DNA of 64,000 bases, taken from Lacrimispora xylanolytica (lineage in GTDB: Bacteria; Bacillota; Clostridia; Lachnospirales; Lachnospiraceae). The notes under the pieces are model-generated. The model made no database searches. It saw nothing but the letters and a program-made list of their open reading frames with translations, and was not told where the DNA came from. This document shows positions 1 through 8,177 of this stretch, piece after piece. Location of the stretch: NCBI RefSeq assembly GCF_026723765.1, contig NZ_CP113524.1:2465001-2529000 (forward strand), read 5' to 3'. Position 1 is the first letter of the stretch, and each line of letters starts with the position of its first letter. A program made the translations under genes and the position numbers.

Positions 1-1
1 C

Positions 2-955
2 ATTGTAGTAATCGGAATTAACCTTGCAAGCACGGCAATCAATGATGCTACCGGCAACCTAAGCCTTGCCGACGGAATGACTCCAGCCATAGCGTTAAAC
101 CTGGGAATTGCCTTATTTACCCTGCTTGTAGTAATCCTATGCTCTATCTTCGCACACGGATTCTTTAAGCTTGTCCCGATTCTTATCGGAATTGCGGCAG
201 GTTATTTGTTGTGCATAATTTTAGGAAGCTTAGGCGTCTTTCACATGGACTATTCCGCCATTACATCTGCAGCCTGGATCAACATTCCTTATGTAACCAA
301 AGATCTAAATGGAGTAGCTTTCATGACAGTTCCAAAATTCAGCCTGGGAGCAATTCTCTCCATCGCACCGATTGCCTGTGTTACGTTTATGGAGCACATC
401 GGTGACATTACTACCAATGGAACAGTCGTAGGAAAAGACTTCTTAAAAGATCCCGGACTCCACCGCACTCTTATGGGTGATGGTGTTGCAACTCTTTTTG
501 CAGGTTTCACAGGCGGTCCAGCTAATACTACTTATGCGGAAAACACTGGAGTGCTTGCAACTACAAAGAACTATAACCCAAGACTTCTTCGTATTACCGC
601 AGTGTTTGCAATCATTTTAGGTCTATTTGGAAAAATGGGCGCAATTCTTCAGACCATACCCGGTCCTGTAAAAGGCGGCGTTGAAATCATGCTCTTTGGT
701 ATGATTGCTGCCGTAGGTATCCGTTCTCTTGCCGAATCAGATTTGGATTTTACACATAGCAGAAATTTATCCATTGTTGGACTTATTCTGGTGTTTGGTC
801 TTGGATTTGGCCAGATCGGCGGTCTTAATGCAGAGATCGGTTCTGTTACTTTAAACATTTCAGGCCTTTTCATCGCAGTTGTAGTAGGTGTCATTATGAA
901 CCTGATTCTGCCGGAAACCCCTGATACAACAAGAGATTCAAGAAAGGACAAATAA
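2..955 (+). CDS. uraA: Uracil permease, NCS2 family (5' truncated)
   Basis: Inner-membrane nucleobase:cation symporter that imports uracil for salvage. The frame is open from base 2, so the N-terminus lies outside the window; an internal Met at 77 is not the start. The visible part is almost entirely hydrophobic helices and carries the NCS2 signature [10 protein letters not shown] in the late core helix, with the Glu of the substrate site. A FMEHIGD segment, also typical of UraA, lies upstream of it. The tail is short and polar ([10 protein letters not shown]). The stop is 4 bases before upp, so transporter and phosphoribosyltransferase are co-transcribed. Xanthine permeases are the alternative, but the upp neighbour favours uracil. 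Confidence 0.93.
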   Translation: MVVIGINLASTAINDATGNLSLADGMTPAIALNLGIALFTLLVVILCSIFAHGFFKLVPILIGIAAGYLLCIILGSLGVFHMDYSAITSAAWINIPYVTKDLNGVAFMTVPKFSLGAILSIAPIACVTFMEHIGDITTNGTVVGKDFLKDPGLHRTLMGDGVATLFAGFTGGPANTTYAENTGVLATTKNYNPRLLRITAVFAIILGLFGKMGAILQTIPGPVKGGVEIMLFGMIAAVGIRSLAESDLDFTHSRNLSIVGLILVFGLGFGQIGGLNAEIGSVTLNISGLFIAVVVGVIMNLILPETPDTTRDSRKDK

Positions 956-959
956 CATT

Positions 960-1601
960 ATGGATTTTTCAATGGACAATGTAACCGTTTTTACCCACCC
1001 CCTGATTCAGCACAAAATTTCTATCTTAAGAGATAAAAGAACAGGCACCAATGAATTCCGTGCTCTTATTGAAGAAATTGCTATGCTGATGGGCTTTGAA
1101 GCCTTAAGAGATCTCCCTTTACAGGATGTAGAAGTAGAGACTCCAATCGAAACCTGCATGACTCCAATGATTGCCGGCAAGAAAATGGCAATCGTACCAA
1201 TTCTCCGCGCAGGACTGGGTATGGTAAATGGTATTTTGGCTCTGGTTCCTTCTGCAAAAGTAGGACACATCGGCTTATACCGGGACGAAGTGACTCACGA
1301 GCCTCACGAGTATTACTGTAAGCTTCCAAGCCCAATCGAACAGAGAACCATCGTTGTCACAGATCCTATGGTAGCGACCGGCGGTTCTGCAGTTGAAGCA
1401 ATCAATTTCATCAAGCAGTACGGCGGCAAACACATTAAATTCATGTGTATCATTGCTGCTCCAGAAGGCTTAAAGAAGCTTCAGGAAGCTCATCCTGATA
1501 TTCAGATTTATGTAGGACATTTAGACCGTGGATTAAATGAGAATGCCTACATCTGTCCAGGACTTGGCGATGCAGGCGATCGTATTTTCGGAACAAAATA
1601 G
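960..1601 (+). CDS. upp: Uracil phosphoribosyltransferase
   Basis: Cytosolic salvage enzyme: uracil + PRPP gives UMP + PPi. The PRPP loop [13 protein letters not shown] is intact, and the C-terminal uracil-binding segment [15 protein letters not shown] is present. The length of 213 aa compares with about 209 for the family. AGAAAGGA about 10 bases upstream supports ATG 960; an in-frame ATG at 972 would give exactly 209 aa and remains possible. The gene is directly downstream of the uracil permease and ends before a strong terminator, so uraA-upp form a pyrimidine salvage unit. Confidence 0.96.
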   Translation: MDFSMDNVTVFTHPLIQHKISILRDKRTGTNEFRALIEEIAMLMGFEALRDLPLQDVEVETPIETCMTPMIAGKKMAIVPILRAGLGMVNGILALVPSAKVGHIGLYRDEVTHEPHEYYCKLPSPIEQRTIVVTDPMVATGGSAVEAINFIKQYGGKHIKFMCIIAAPEGLKKLQEAHPDIQIYVGHLDRGLNENAYICPGLGDAGDRIFGTK

Positions 1602-1620
1602 AGATTTAATAGATAGAAAC

Positions 1621-1661
1621 AGGGGTACAAGACTTCATTCAAGTTTTGTACCCCTGTTTTT
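1621..1661. terminator. Rho-independent terminator between upp and the MFS gene
   Basis: AGGGGTACAAGACTT pairs with AAGTTTTGTACCCCT around a 5-base loop and is followed by GTTTTTAT. It terminates upp. The stem can fold on both strands and may also serve the convergent MFS gene, whose stop codon touches its end. Confidence 0.9.
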
Positions 1662-2907
1662 ATGTTGTAAGATGATTGTATACACGTTCCTTCCGGCCCA
1701 ATACCAGTAAAGCCCCGGTGATTAAAACCACTCCCATTAAGGCTGGTGATACATGGCCAAGCAATACATAGAGCTGGCCCCCAATGACCGGTCCTGCAAT
1801 TCTTGCCAGGGATTGTATGGCCTGGCTCCCACCCTGCACTCTCCCCTGTTCGCTTGATTCCACCGACTTAGAAATCATACCATTAAAGGATGGTCCAAAA
1901 ATGGAATCACCAAATCCAAAGACAAACATACCTAAAATGAAAAAGGGATAGAAGGAAAACAAGGCGGATACTGCAATCAAACAATACCCTAATATCTCAG
2001 AACTCATCCCAAGAATTACAATTTGCATATCACTGCACTTTTTTAGAAGCCTTGGCATGATAAAACCTTGGGATATAATATCCTGTATCCCAATAATGGA
2101 AAACATGAGTCCTATGATTACTGGCTGCCAATGGAAGGTATCTATGATGAATTGTGAAAAAACCGCCTGTAGTGATCCATTGGGTATCCAAAGTAAAAAA
2201 GCAGAGATCAAAAGCCGTTTCAATTTTTTCATAGACAATACATTCATAAGCTGCTTAAGAGGATTTAAGCTTGCAAGAGAAATTATTTCAGATCTGAGAC
2301 CTTTATGAAGACTTTCAGGCATAAAAAAGATTCCAAATCCAAAGTTCAACAAGGTAATGGCAGCTCCAAAGAACATAGGTACCGAATAACCAAACCTGGC
2401 GAGCAATCCTCCTATGGCAGGCCCTATGGCAAAACCAGTTCCAGTGACCGCACTTACCCACCCAAAGTATTTAGTTCTTTGCTCTCTGGGAGTGATGTCT
2501 GCAAAATAAGCAAAAATAGTACTTATGCTGCCACCTGTTATTCCTTCAATGATGCGCCCGGCAAATAATACCCATAATGCGCCTCCTATACCAAAAACAA
2601 TATAACCGGCTGCCGATCCTAAAAGGCAAGCTAACAGCAAGGGCCTGCGCCCATACCTGTCGCTTAAAGCTCCTAAGCCCGGAGCAGCCAGAAAAACACA
2701 AGCGGCATAAACGGAAGTTAAAAGCGTGACCATAATTGCCTGTTCTTCGGGGGATTTAACATATGGTGCTACTAAAAACGGAATTACAGGGGTTATAATA
2801 CTAAACCCTAATCCACAAAGAAATACCATCATAAGGCCAAAGATCAAAGCCTTTCTATCTATCGCTGCTTCATGATTTTCTTCTTTTCGCAATTTAAATG
2901 TAAACAT
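1660..2907 (-). CDS. MFS transporter, DHA1/TetA-like efflux type
   Basis: Predicted 12-helix proton-driven exporter of 415 aa. Motif A between helices 2 and 3 reads GALSDRYGRRP, and the antiporter motif C region reads GTGFAIGPAIGG. Both are typical of drug:H+ antiporters related to TetA; the substrate cannot be read from sequence. GAGAGGAGA 6-7 bases before ATG 2907 fixes the start. A near-consensus promoter with two MarR-type dyads lies upstream, and a MarR gene follows on the same strand, so substrate-induced derepression is likely. No truncation or frameshift is seen. Confidence 0.88.
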   Translation of the reverse strand: MFTFKLRKEENHEAAIDRKALIFGLMMVFLCGLGFSIITPVIPFLVAPYVKSPEEQAIMVTLLTSVYAACVFLAAPGLGALSDRYGRRPLLLACLLGSAAGYIVFGIGGALWVLFAGRIIEGITGGSISTIFAYFADITPREQRTKYFGWVSAVTGTGFAIGPAIGGLLARFGYSVPMFFGAAITLLNFGFGIFFMPESLHKGLRSEIISLASLNPLKQLMNVLSMKKLKRLLISAFLLWIPNGSLQAVFSQFIIDTFHWQPVIIGLMFSIIGIQDIISQGFIMPRLLKKCSDMQIVILGMSSEILGYCLIAVSALFSFYPFFILGMFVFGFGDSIFGPSFNGMISKSVESSEQGRVQGGSQAIQSLARIAGPVIGGQLYVLLGHVSPALMGVVLITGALLVLGRKERVYNHLTT

Positions 2908-2931
2908 AACAATTCTCCTCTCATTGTTTTA

Positions 2932-2949
2932 TTGTTTCCTTGGAAACAT
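2932..2949. promoter_or_regulatory. Operator-like dyad 1 (MarR candidate)
   Basis: TTGTTTCCTTGGAAACAT contains the perfect arms GTTTCC/GGAAAC. It overlaps the predicted transcription start of the MFS gene. It shares its first 11 bases with the second dyad 36 bases away, the size and symmetry expected of a MarR-family site. Confidence 0.65.
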
Positions 2950-2953
2950 ATTT

Positions 2954-2982
2954 ATCATAGCCTATTTTTGTTTCCTTGTCAA
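2954..2982 (-). promoter_or_regulatory. Sigma-A promoter of the MFS gene
   Basis: On the minus strand, -35 TTGACA (2977-2982), a 17-base spacer, then -10 TATGAT (2954-2959). This is one of the best promoters in the window. Its -35 lies inside one operator-like dyad, and the other dyad sits just downstream of the -10. Confidence 0.88.
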
Positions 2983-2985
2983 CAA
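2968..2985. promoter_or_regulatory. Operator-like dyad 2 (MarR candidate)
   Basis: TTGTTTCCTTGTCAACAA has arms TTGTT/AACAA and covers the -35 hexamer. It is identical to dyad 1 over TTGTTTCCTTG. Occupation of either site should block RNA polymerase. Confidence 0.65.
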
Positions 2986-3142
2986 TAATCAGAACAATAT
3001 AAAGAGTCTGCCTTGCCAGATTCCGCCGCTAACGCGCCGTCACTTTATTGACCTCTTCCTCTTAAGCGTCATGTACCTCCTGCAGGTCGTGCTTTTTATT
3101 ATATAGGGGAGTTCGTAGAACTTTACTATATAATAAAAAAGC
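2986..3142. other. Unexplained GC-rich block plus long AT-rich palindrome
   Basis: Between the MFS promoter and the MarR terminator lies a GC-rich block (about 3005-3090) unlike the AT-rich flanks. It is followed by a palindrome with arms 3091-3106 and 3126-3142 (GCTTTTTATTATATAG / CTATATAATAAAAAAGC). An inner dyad AGTTC-GTA-GAACT lies at its centre. On the minus strand an AGGAGG precedes a 10-codon reading frame (3072 to 3040, MTLKRKRSIK). No protein family is recognised. It may be a small palindromic repeat element. Confidence 0.4.
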
Positions 3143-3168
3143 GGCCTCACGTTGTCCGTTGGCCGCCT
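3135..3168 (-). terminator. Terminator of the MarR gene
   Basis: Read on the minus strand, GCGGCC and GGCCGC close a 14-base loop and are followed by TTTTTT. It lies directly after the MarR stop codon, so the regulator is transcribed separately from the MFS gene. Confidence 0.85.
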
Positions 3169-3185
3169 GTTCTATGAATATATGA

Positions 3186-3665
3186 TTAATTTTTATCTGA
3201 ATAAATATCAGAATCAAGTTTCTTTATTTCTTCATCCAAATGACTGCTGTACCGCTCTATAAAGCGGAGCATGCCGTCAAACTGTTCATCCGTAATTTGC
3301 TCAAAAACAGCCTTGTCACGTTCCCTGAATTCTTTGTGAAGGCGCTCATGGATGTCATATAGTTCTTTTCCCTTATTGGTAAGCTTGAAATAGATTTCCT
3401 TCTTGTTATCAGGCTTTTGATAACTTTCAATAAAACCTTTTTCCATCAGTTTTTTTGTTATTTTACTCATGGCGCTTCTGGTCATATAGAAGGACTCTGA
3501 GAGTTTTGTCACGTTAGAATCTGAATTTCTCCCAATGTATTCAATGCAATGCACTTCGGAAGGCTTATAGTCCTTAAGTACGTCTTCCATCTTAATTTTA
3601 TTCAGCCAAGACATCTTATTTAACAAATCCCTTAATCCCATAATGACATGTTCTTCTTTATCCAT
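3186..3665 (-). CDS. MarR-family transcriptional regulator
   Basis: Dimeric winged-helix repressor of 159 aa. The DNA-binding part is visible as SNVTKLSESFYMTRSAMSKI (recognition helix) followed by the wing KPDNKKEIYFKLTNKG. The ATG at 3665 is chosen over an upstream in-frame start because GGAGGG lies 6-7 bases before it, and the upstream codons carry that Shine-Dalgarno. It lies immediately upstream of, and in the same direction as, the MFS exporter. Two dyads overlap the exporter promoter, so it probably represses that gene and responds to the exported compound. The ligand is unknown. Confidence 0.88.
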   Translation of the reverse strand: MDKEEHVIMGLRDLLNKMSWLNKIKMEDVLKDYKPSEVHCIEYIGRNSDSNVTKLSESFYMTRSAMSKITKKLMEKGFIESYQKPDNKKEIYFKLTNKGKELYDIHERLHKEFRERDKAVFEQITDEQFDGMLRFIERYSSHLDEEIKKLDSDIYSDKN

Positions 3666-3736
3666 TGCCAGCCCTCCCACTCTCAAGAAACAATTTACAC
3701 GATAAATAATTCTCTTATTACATACGAAACTATTTT

Positions 3737-3771
3737 AAAAAGAGGCCATCTCTCACCGAGACAGCCCCTCT
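3737..3771 (-). terminator. Terminator after the topB operon
   Basis: On the minus strand GGCTGTCTC pairs with GAGATGGCC (two G-T pairs) around a short loop and is followed by TCTTTTT. It closes the topB/beta-helix transcription unit. Confidence 0.75.
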
Positions 3772-3811
3772 CTTGCACGTTGTTCTTTCTCTTATCTGAG
3801 ATTACAATTCA

Positions 3812-4495
3812 TTACTCTTCTGTTACAGTCTTCTCTACAACTTCACCCTGATTTTTGTAGATAGAGTTTGCATCTACACAGCTTCTTACAGAAGAAAGAG
3901 GATAAATGCTGGATTTTGGTCCGATTACAGTTCCTGGATTTAAAACTGCACCGCAGCCTACTTCTGCATAATCACCAAGGATGGCACCAAATTTCTTAAG
4001 ACCAGTTTCGATATCCCCATCCTCTGCGTGTACAGTAACCAGAGATTTGTCTGATTTCACATTGGAAGCGATGGAAGAAGCACCCATATGAGACTTATAT
4101 CCTAAAATGGAGTCTCCTACATAGTTAAAGTGAGGAACCTGAACGCCGTCAAAAAGAATGGAGTTCTTTACTTCAGAGGAGTTTCCAACCACAGCAAATT
4201 CACCAATGATGGCATTGCCTCTGATAAATGCACAATGACGGATCTGAGCTCCCTTACAGATAATTACGTGCTCACCCATACATGCTGTTGGCGGAAGATT
4301 TACAGATTTATGAATCCATACGGCCTTTCCTACATGTACAAACTCATCTTTAGGAAGACGTTCTCCTAAAGAAACAATGAACTCACTGATTTTAGGAAGA
4401 ACTTCCCAAGGATATGTTGTCTGCTCAAATAATAATTTTGCAACAGTATAGTTTGTATCAAATAGATCTTGGTTTGTCATATCTTCTTTTTTCAT
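3812..4495 (-). CDS. Left-handed beta-helix (hexapeptide repeat) protein, GlmU/transferase-like
   Basis: A 227-aa protein with a helical N-terminal cap (about 1-50) and then repeated hexapeptide turns. Examples are HVGKAVWIHKSV, GEHVIICKGA, RGNAIIGEFAVVG and GAVLNPGTVIG, the left-handed beta-helix fold of acyltransferases and of the GlmU C-terminal domain. No nucleotidyltransferase GXGTRM loop is present, so it is not a full GlmU. Sugar-nucleotide acyltransferase or an enzyme without activity are both open. AGGAG lies 9 bases before ATG 4495. It follows topB by 12 bases and is probably co-transcribed with it, although no functional link is known. Confidence 0.8.
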   Translation of the reverse strand: MKKEDMTNQDLFDTNYTVAKLLFEQTTYPWEVLPKISEFIVSLGERLPKDEFVHVGKAVWIHKSVNLPPTACMGEHVIICKGAQIRHCAFIRGNAIIGEFAVVGNSSEVKNSILFDGVQVPHFNYVGDSILGYKSHMGASSIASNVKSDKSLVTVHAEDGDIETGLKKFGAILGDYAEVGCGAVLNPGTVIGPKSSIYPLSSVRSCVDANSIYKNQGEVVEKTVTEE

Positions 4496-4507
4496 GTTTG
4501 TAATCTC

Positions 4508-6565
4508 CTATTTTTCTTTAATATAATTAGCTGCCGCTGCATCAAATACACTGCGAAGATCGTAGTGGTTATTGAGCCTGAGCACCCCAGAGGTGCGTCC
4601 GGCAACAAAATTTTCTAATTTCTGCATATATTCTTCGGAGGTAATGGACCCCTCAGAAACATAAGTAAGACCCTTTTCCCAGCTTGCAGTAAGCTCTGGA
4701 TTCAATAGCTGCTTGATGGAAGCATTCACCACATCATAAATCAGCTCTCCAAGTAGTGTCGGGGTAATAACCTGTGTTTTCGTATTCAGGGAAAGATATT
4801 TGATGTTAAACAGCTTTTTCAAAATCTCCGCCCTGGTAGCACTGGTTCCAATGCCGCTTCCCTTGATCTGAGCTCTTAATTCCTCGTCCTCAATCAATTG
4901 TCCTGCATTCTCCATAGCAAGAATGATAGAACCGGAGGTATAGCGTTTTGGTGGGGATGTTTCCCCTTCCTTTATGGTAAATTCCTTAACAGAAAGAGCC
5001 ATTCCCTTTTTTAAGGTGCCAAGCATAGCAATGAATGCCGGGTTATCCATATTCTTTTGAGGTGCATCTGTATTGTTTTCATCTGAATTTTCCTCAGACG
5101 ATGATTTTCCCCCGTCTTTATCCTCTTGAGCTTTCTTTTTCATGCCTGACACGTCTGCAATTTTTAAATATCCCGCTTCCAGCATGACCTTGAAACTGGA
5201 ATAGAAATGCTCCTTGTCCACCACCAGCTCCAGCGAATATTTCTGATAAACAGCCGGCGGATAAAAAATGCTTAGAAATCTCCTGGTAATAACTTCGTAG
5301 ACTTTATAAGTCAAAGGAGAAAGGCCCCTCATTGCTCCCAGGCCCTGCCCGGTAGGTATGATTGCATAATGATCTGTGATCTGCTTGTCATTGACATATC
5401 TGGTCTTTTCTATATTACGGTAAGAACCTTTTTCCAAAACCTCAGCTGCTGCATCTTTTAACAGCTCAAAGCCTTTCAGCCCACCGATATTTTTATGGAT
5501 TTCCTTTGCAACTGCACTGGAAAGCACTCTGGCATCGGTTCTGGGATATGTGACCATCTTCTTTTCGTAAAGCTCCTGCACTACCTTTAAGGTTTCATCA
5601 GGACTGATCTTAAACATCTTGGAGCAATCATTCTGAAGCTCTGCAAGGTTATAAAGAAGAGGCGGATTCTTCGTTTCTTTTTTCTTTTCAATAGAAGCAA
5701 CGGTTCCTTCCAGGGGCGTGAGAGAAGTCAGGATTGAAATCAGCTCTTCTGCATGCTTTCGCTCCTTAAAACCATTCTCCTTATAAAGGTAAGGGGACTC
5801 AAAATATTTAGACCCTGGAGCGCTTCTCCACTCACCTTCAAAGTCCAGCTCGTCCTTTAAAAATGTACCGACAACCCGGTAGAAGGGAGTTTTTACAAAG
5901 CTTCTGACTTCCCTTTCTTTACGGATTACCATTCCCATGACACAGGTCATGACACGGCCAACCGATATGACTGTATTTTTCCCACTTCGCATATAGTTGG
6001 AAATATGCTGTCCATACCTTAGTGTAAGCAATCGGGAAAAATTAATTCCCATGAGATAATCTTCTTTTGCCCGTAAATATGCGGAAGCTGAGAGATTGTC
6101 ATATTCTGAAGAGTCCTTTGCCTCACGGATTCCTCTTAAAATCTCATCTTCTGTCTGGGAGTCGATCCATACCCTTTTTTGGCATTTGTCTTTGACTCCC
6201 GCCATCTGGGCAACCAGGCGGTATATGTATTCTCCCTCTCGTCCGGAGTCAGTACAGATATAAATGACATCTACATCCGAACGGTTCAGCAGGCTGCTTA
6301 CAATCTTAAATTGTTTTTCAGCGCTGGGAATTACCTCGTATTTAAACTCTTTTGGAAGAAACGGAAGGGTAGATAAGCTCCACCGCTTAAACTTCGGATC
6401 ATAGCTTTCCGGATAACTCATGGTCACCAGATGGCCTACGCACCAGGTAATAATTGCCTCATCAGACTCAATATAACCATCACTGCGCCTTCCCTTCACT
6501 TTCAGAGCATTGGCAAATTCCTGCGCTACACTTGGTTTTTCTGCAATGTATAACGATTTCGACAT
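4508..6565 (-). CDS. topB: DNA topoisomerase III
   Basis: Type IA topoisomerase of 685 aa that relaxes and decatenates DNA through a transient 5'-phosphotyrosine break. It starts with the TOPRIM domain (SLYIAEKPSVAQ; acidic CTDSGREGE). It carries the catalytic segment VTYPRTDARVLS with the active Tyr, and a late GIGTSATRAEIL motif typical of TopB. There are no C-terminal zinc fingers, which separates it from TopA in this same window. A charged low-complexity stretch (about residues 478-500) interrupts the fold. GGGAG precedes ATG 6565 and a good promoter lies upstream. Plasmid TopB homologues also exist, but nothing nearby is mobile. Confidence 0.94.
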   Translation of the reverse strand: MSKSLYIAEKPSVAQEFANALKVKGRRSDGYIESDEAIITWCVGHLVTMSYPESYDPKFKRWSLSTLPFLPKEFKYEVIPSAEKQFKIVSSLLNRSDVDVIYICTDSGREGEYIYRLVAQMAGVKDKCQKRVWIDSQTEDEILRGIREAKDSSEYDNLSASAYLRAKEDYLMGINFSRLLTLRYGQHISNYMRSGKNTVISVGRVMTCVMGMVIRKEREVRSFVKTPFYRVVGTFLKDELDFEGEWRSAPGSKYFESPYLYKENGFKERKHAEELISILTSLTPLEGTVASIEKKKETKNPPLLYNLAELQNDCSKMFKISPDETLKVVQELYEKKMVTYPRTDARVLSSAVAKEIHKNIGGLKGFELLKDAAAEVLEKGSYRNIEKTRYVNDKQITDHYAIIPTGQGLGAMRGLSPLTYKVYEVITRRFLSIFYPPAVYQKYSLELVVDKEHFYSSFKVMLEAGYLKIADVSGMKKKAQEDKDGGKSSSEENSDENNTDAPQKNMDNPAFIAMLGTLKKGMALSVKEFTIKEGETSPPKRYTSGSIILAMENAGQLIEDEELRAQIKGSGIGTSATRAEILKKLFNIKYLSLNTKTQVITPTLLGELIYDVVNASIKQLLNPELTASWEKGLTYVSEGSITSEEYMQKLENFVAGRTSGVLRLNNHYDLRSVFDAAAANYIKEK

Positions 6566-6600
6566 ATAACTCCCTACTGCTCTTTTTTAGTAACCTGACT

Positions 6601-6629
6601 ATTATACCATGTAAGCCTTGGAATAGCAA
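6601..6629 (-). promoter_or_regulatory. Promoter of topB
   Basis: On the minus strand, -35 TTGCTA (6624-6629), 17-base spacer, -10 TATAAT (6601-6606), about 35 bases before the topB start. Confidence 0.75.
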
Positions 6630-6654
6630 ATATTTGACCGTTTAAAACTTATTA

Positions 6655-6688
6655 TACCATTGAAAAAAAGGAATATCAATGGTACAAT
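6655..6688 (+). promoter_or_regulatory. Promoter of the YbaK gene with an embedded palindrome
   Basis: -35 TTGAAA (6660-6665), 17-base spacer and -10 TACAAT (6683-6688). A perfect 9-base inverted repeat, TACCATTGA (6655-6663) and TCAATGGTA (6676-6684), spans the -35 and reaches the -10, so it may be an operator. Confidence 0.65.
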
Positions 6689-6721
6689 GGTTTACAATTT
6701 TATTAAAAGGAGTGTTGAACC

Positions 6722-7204
6722 ATGTCAGTACAAAAGGTAAAAGAGTATTTAAAAGACTTTGGCAGAGACTGCCAGGTAAAGGAATTTCCGGTATCCAGTG
6801 CCACGGTCTTACTGGCCGCCAAAGCCCTTGATGTATCTCCCGCCCGCATTGCCAAAACCCTGTCCTTTCGTAAAGAAGGTTCAGACAGCTGCATTTTGGT
6901 GGTTACTGCGGGAGACACAAAAATTGATAACGCAAAGTTTAAAAAGACATTTGGCTACAAGGCAAAAATGCTGGCAGCTGAGGAGGTTTCCTTACTAACC
7001 GGCCATGAAATAGGCGGCGTCTGCCCCTTTGCTAACCCGGAACAGGTATCTACCTACTTAGATACCTCCATGCAAAGATTTGAAACCGTTTTCCCGGCAG
7101 CCGGAAGCTCCAATTCTGCCATTGAATTGACCTGTGAAGAGCTTTTCATGCTATCAGGTGCTTTGGAATGGATCGATGTGTGTAAAATAACAGATGCATC
7201 CTGA
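6722..7204 (+). CDS. YbaK/EbsC-type aminoacyl-tRNA deacylase
   Basis: A 160-aa single-domain trans-editing protein related to the ProX/YbaK family, which hydrolyses mischarged tRNAs such as Cys-tRNAPro. The conserved Lys lies in RIAKTLSFR (about residue 45), and the GGVCPF loop near residue 100 is intact. The length matches stand-alone family members. AAAAGGAG is about 8 bases before the ATG. It is transcribed alone, divergent from topB and convergent with the DMT gene. The exact tRNA substrate cannot be inferred. Confidence 0.9.
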   Translation: MSVQKVKEYLKDFGRDCQVKEFPVSSATVLLAAKALDVSPARIAKTLSFRKEGSDSCILVVTAGDTKIDNAKFKKTFGYKAKMLAAEEVSLLTGHEIGGVCPFANPEQVSTYLDTSMQRFETVFPAAGSSNSAIELTCEELFMLSGALEWIDVCKITDAS

Positions 7205-7217
7205 TTTATCACACCGA

Positions 7218-8102
7218 TCATGCTTTCTTCTTTCTCTGATATTCTGACAGAATTACAGAAGAGAACAATAAGATACATCCTGCCATGAGTTTAGGGGTTA
7301 CCTCTTCTCCCAGGAATATGACTGAAAATACCAGGCCAAATACTGCTTCAAAGGACAGTATAATAGAAGTAGTATTTGGGCTTAGGTGCTTCTGTCCCAC
7401 ATTCTGAAGGAGAAAGCAGATCATGGTACTGAATATACCAAGATACAACAAACCAATGAGCATGGATCCATTAATAACGGTAAAATCCTGCGTTCCTTCC
7501 ATGATCGGTGCCAGAACCCAGCTAAGAATTGCCGCTGCCACCATCTGAATCACGGTCAGCCTAACTGGGTCATGATGATCCGTATACCGGTCAACAAATA
7601 CGATATGGAACGCAAAAAACAGACCACAGAAAAGTGTCAGTAAATCACCTATATTTATAGAAAGATCGCCTTCCAGTGAAATAAGGGCCAGTCCGAATAC
7701 AGCGATGACGGCTGCGCCAATATTGTTCACAGAAGGCCTTTTTTTATTAAAGAACCAGTGCAGAAAAGGTACTATAATCACGTATAACGTGGTGATAAAT
7801 GCATTTTTGCTGGCAGTGGTATACTTCACCCCATACGTCTGAAGCAGATAACTGACAAACAAAAACACGCCCAGAAGGCTGCCACATAGTATTTCTGTTT
7901 TATTTACCAGCTTAAGGCGCTTAAAAAATACTGCAACCAGTGCGATAGAAGCAATGGTAAAACGCAGAGCCAGTAAATAGGTGGGAGAAATAATATCGAC
8001 TGAATTTTTCATCACCACAAACGCACTTCCCCATATTATGGTGGTCACTATAAGACCAAGGGCTGACAGTGCCTTAATTCCTTTTCCGTCCTGTATATTC
8101 AT
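7218..8102 (-). CDS. EamA-family DMT transporter
   Basis: Predicted ten-helix exporter of 294 aa built from two EamA repeats. The first starts around residue 12 with TTIIWGSAFVVMK; the second starts near residue 150 and ends with FSSVILSEYQRKKKA. This family exports amino acids or other metabolites, but the substrate is unknown. The Shine-Dalgarno AAAGGAC is rather far (about 12 bases) from ATG 8102. It follows the aldose epimerase gene in the same direction after a GC-rich hairpin, so partial co-transcription is possible. Confidence 0.85.
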   Translation of the reverse strand: MNIQDGKGIKALSALGLIVTTIIWGSAFVVMKNSVDIISPTYLLALRFTIASIALVAVFFKRLKLVNKTEILCGSLLGVFLFVSYLLQTYGVKYTTASKNAFITTLYVIIVPFLHWFFNKKRPSVNNIGAAVIAVFGLALISLEGDLSINIGDLLTLFCGLFFAFHIVFVDRYTDHHDPVRLTVIQMVAAAILSWVLAPIMEGTQDFTVINGSMLIGLLYLGIFSTMICFLLQNVGQKHLSPNTTSIILSFEAVFGLVFSVIFLGEEVTPKLMAGCILLFSSVILSEYQRKKKA

Positions 8103-8131
8103 ATGTATAGCAAAGTCCTTTCACATAAGTA

Positions 8132-8157
8132 CAGGGGCGCAGCACCCTGCGTCCCTG
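8132..8157. other. GC-rich hairpin between galM and the DMT gene
   Basis: CAGGGGCGCAG pairs with CTGCGTCCCTG around a 4-base loop. There is no T tract on the minus strand, so it is more likely an mRNA-stabilising or processing hairpin than a complete terminator. Confidence 0.5.
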
Positions 8158-8177
8158 GTTATTTTCTATGTATGATA

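Noticed and set aside
2305-2568. Open frame opposite the MFS gene
   Set aside because: Composition and position match an antisense shadow of a well-supported gene.
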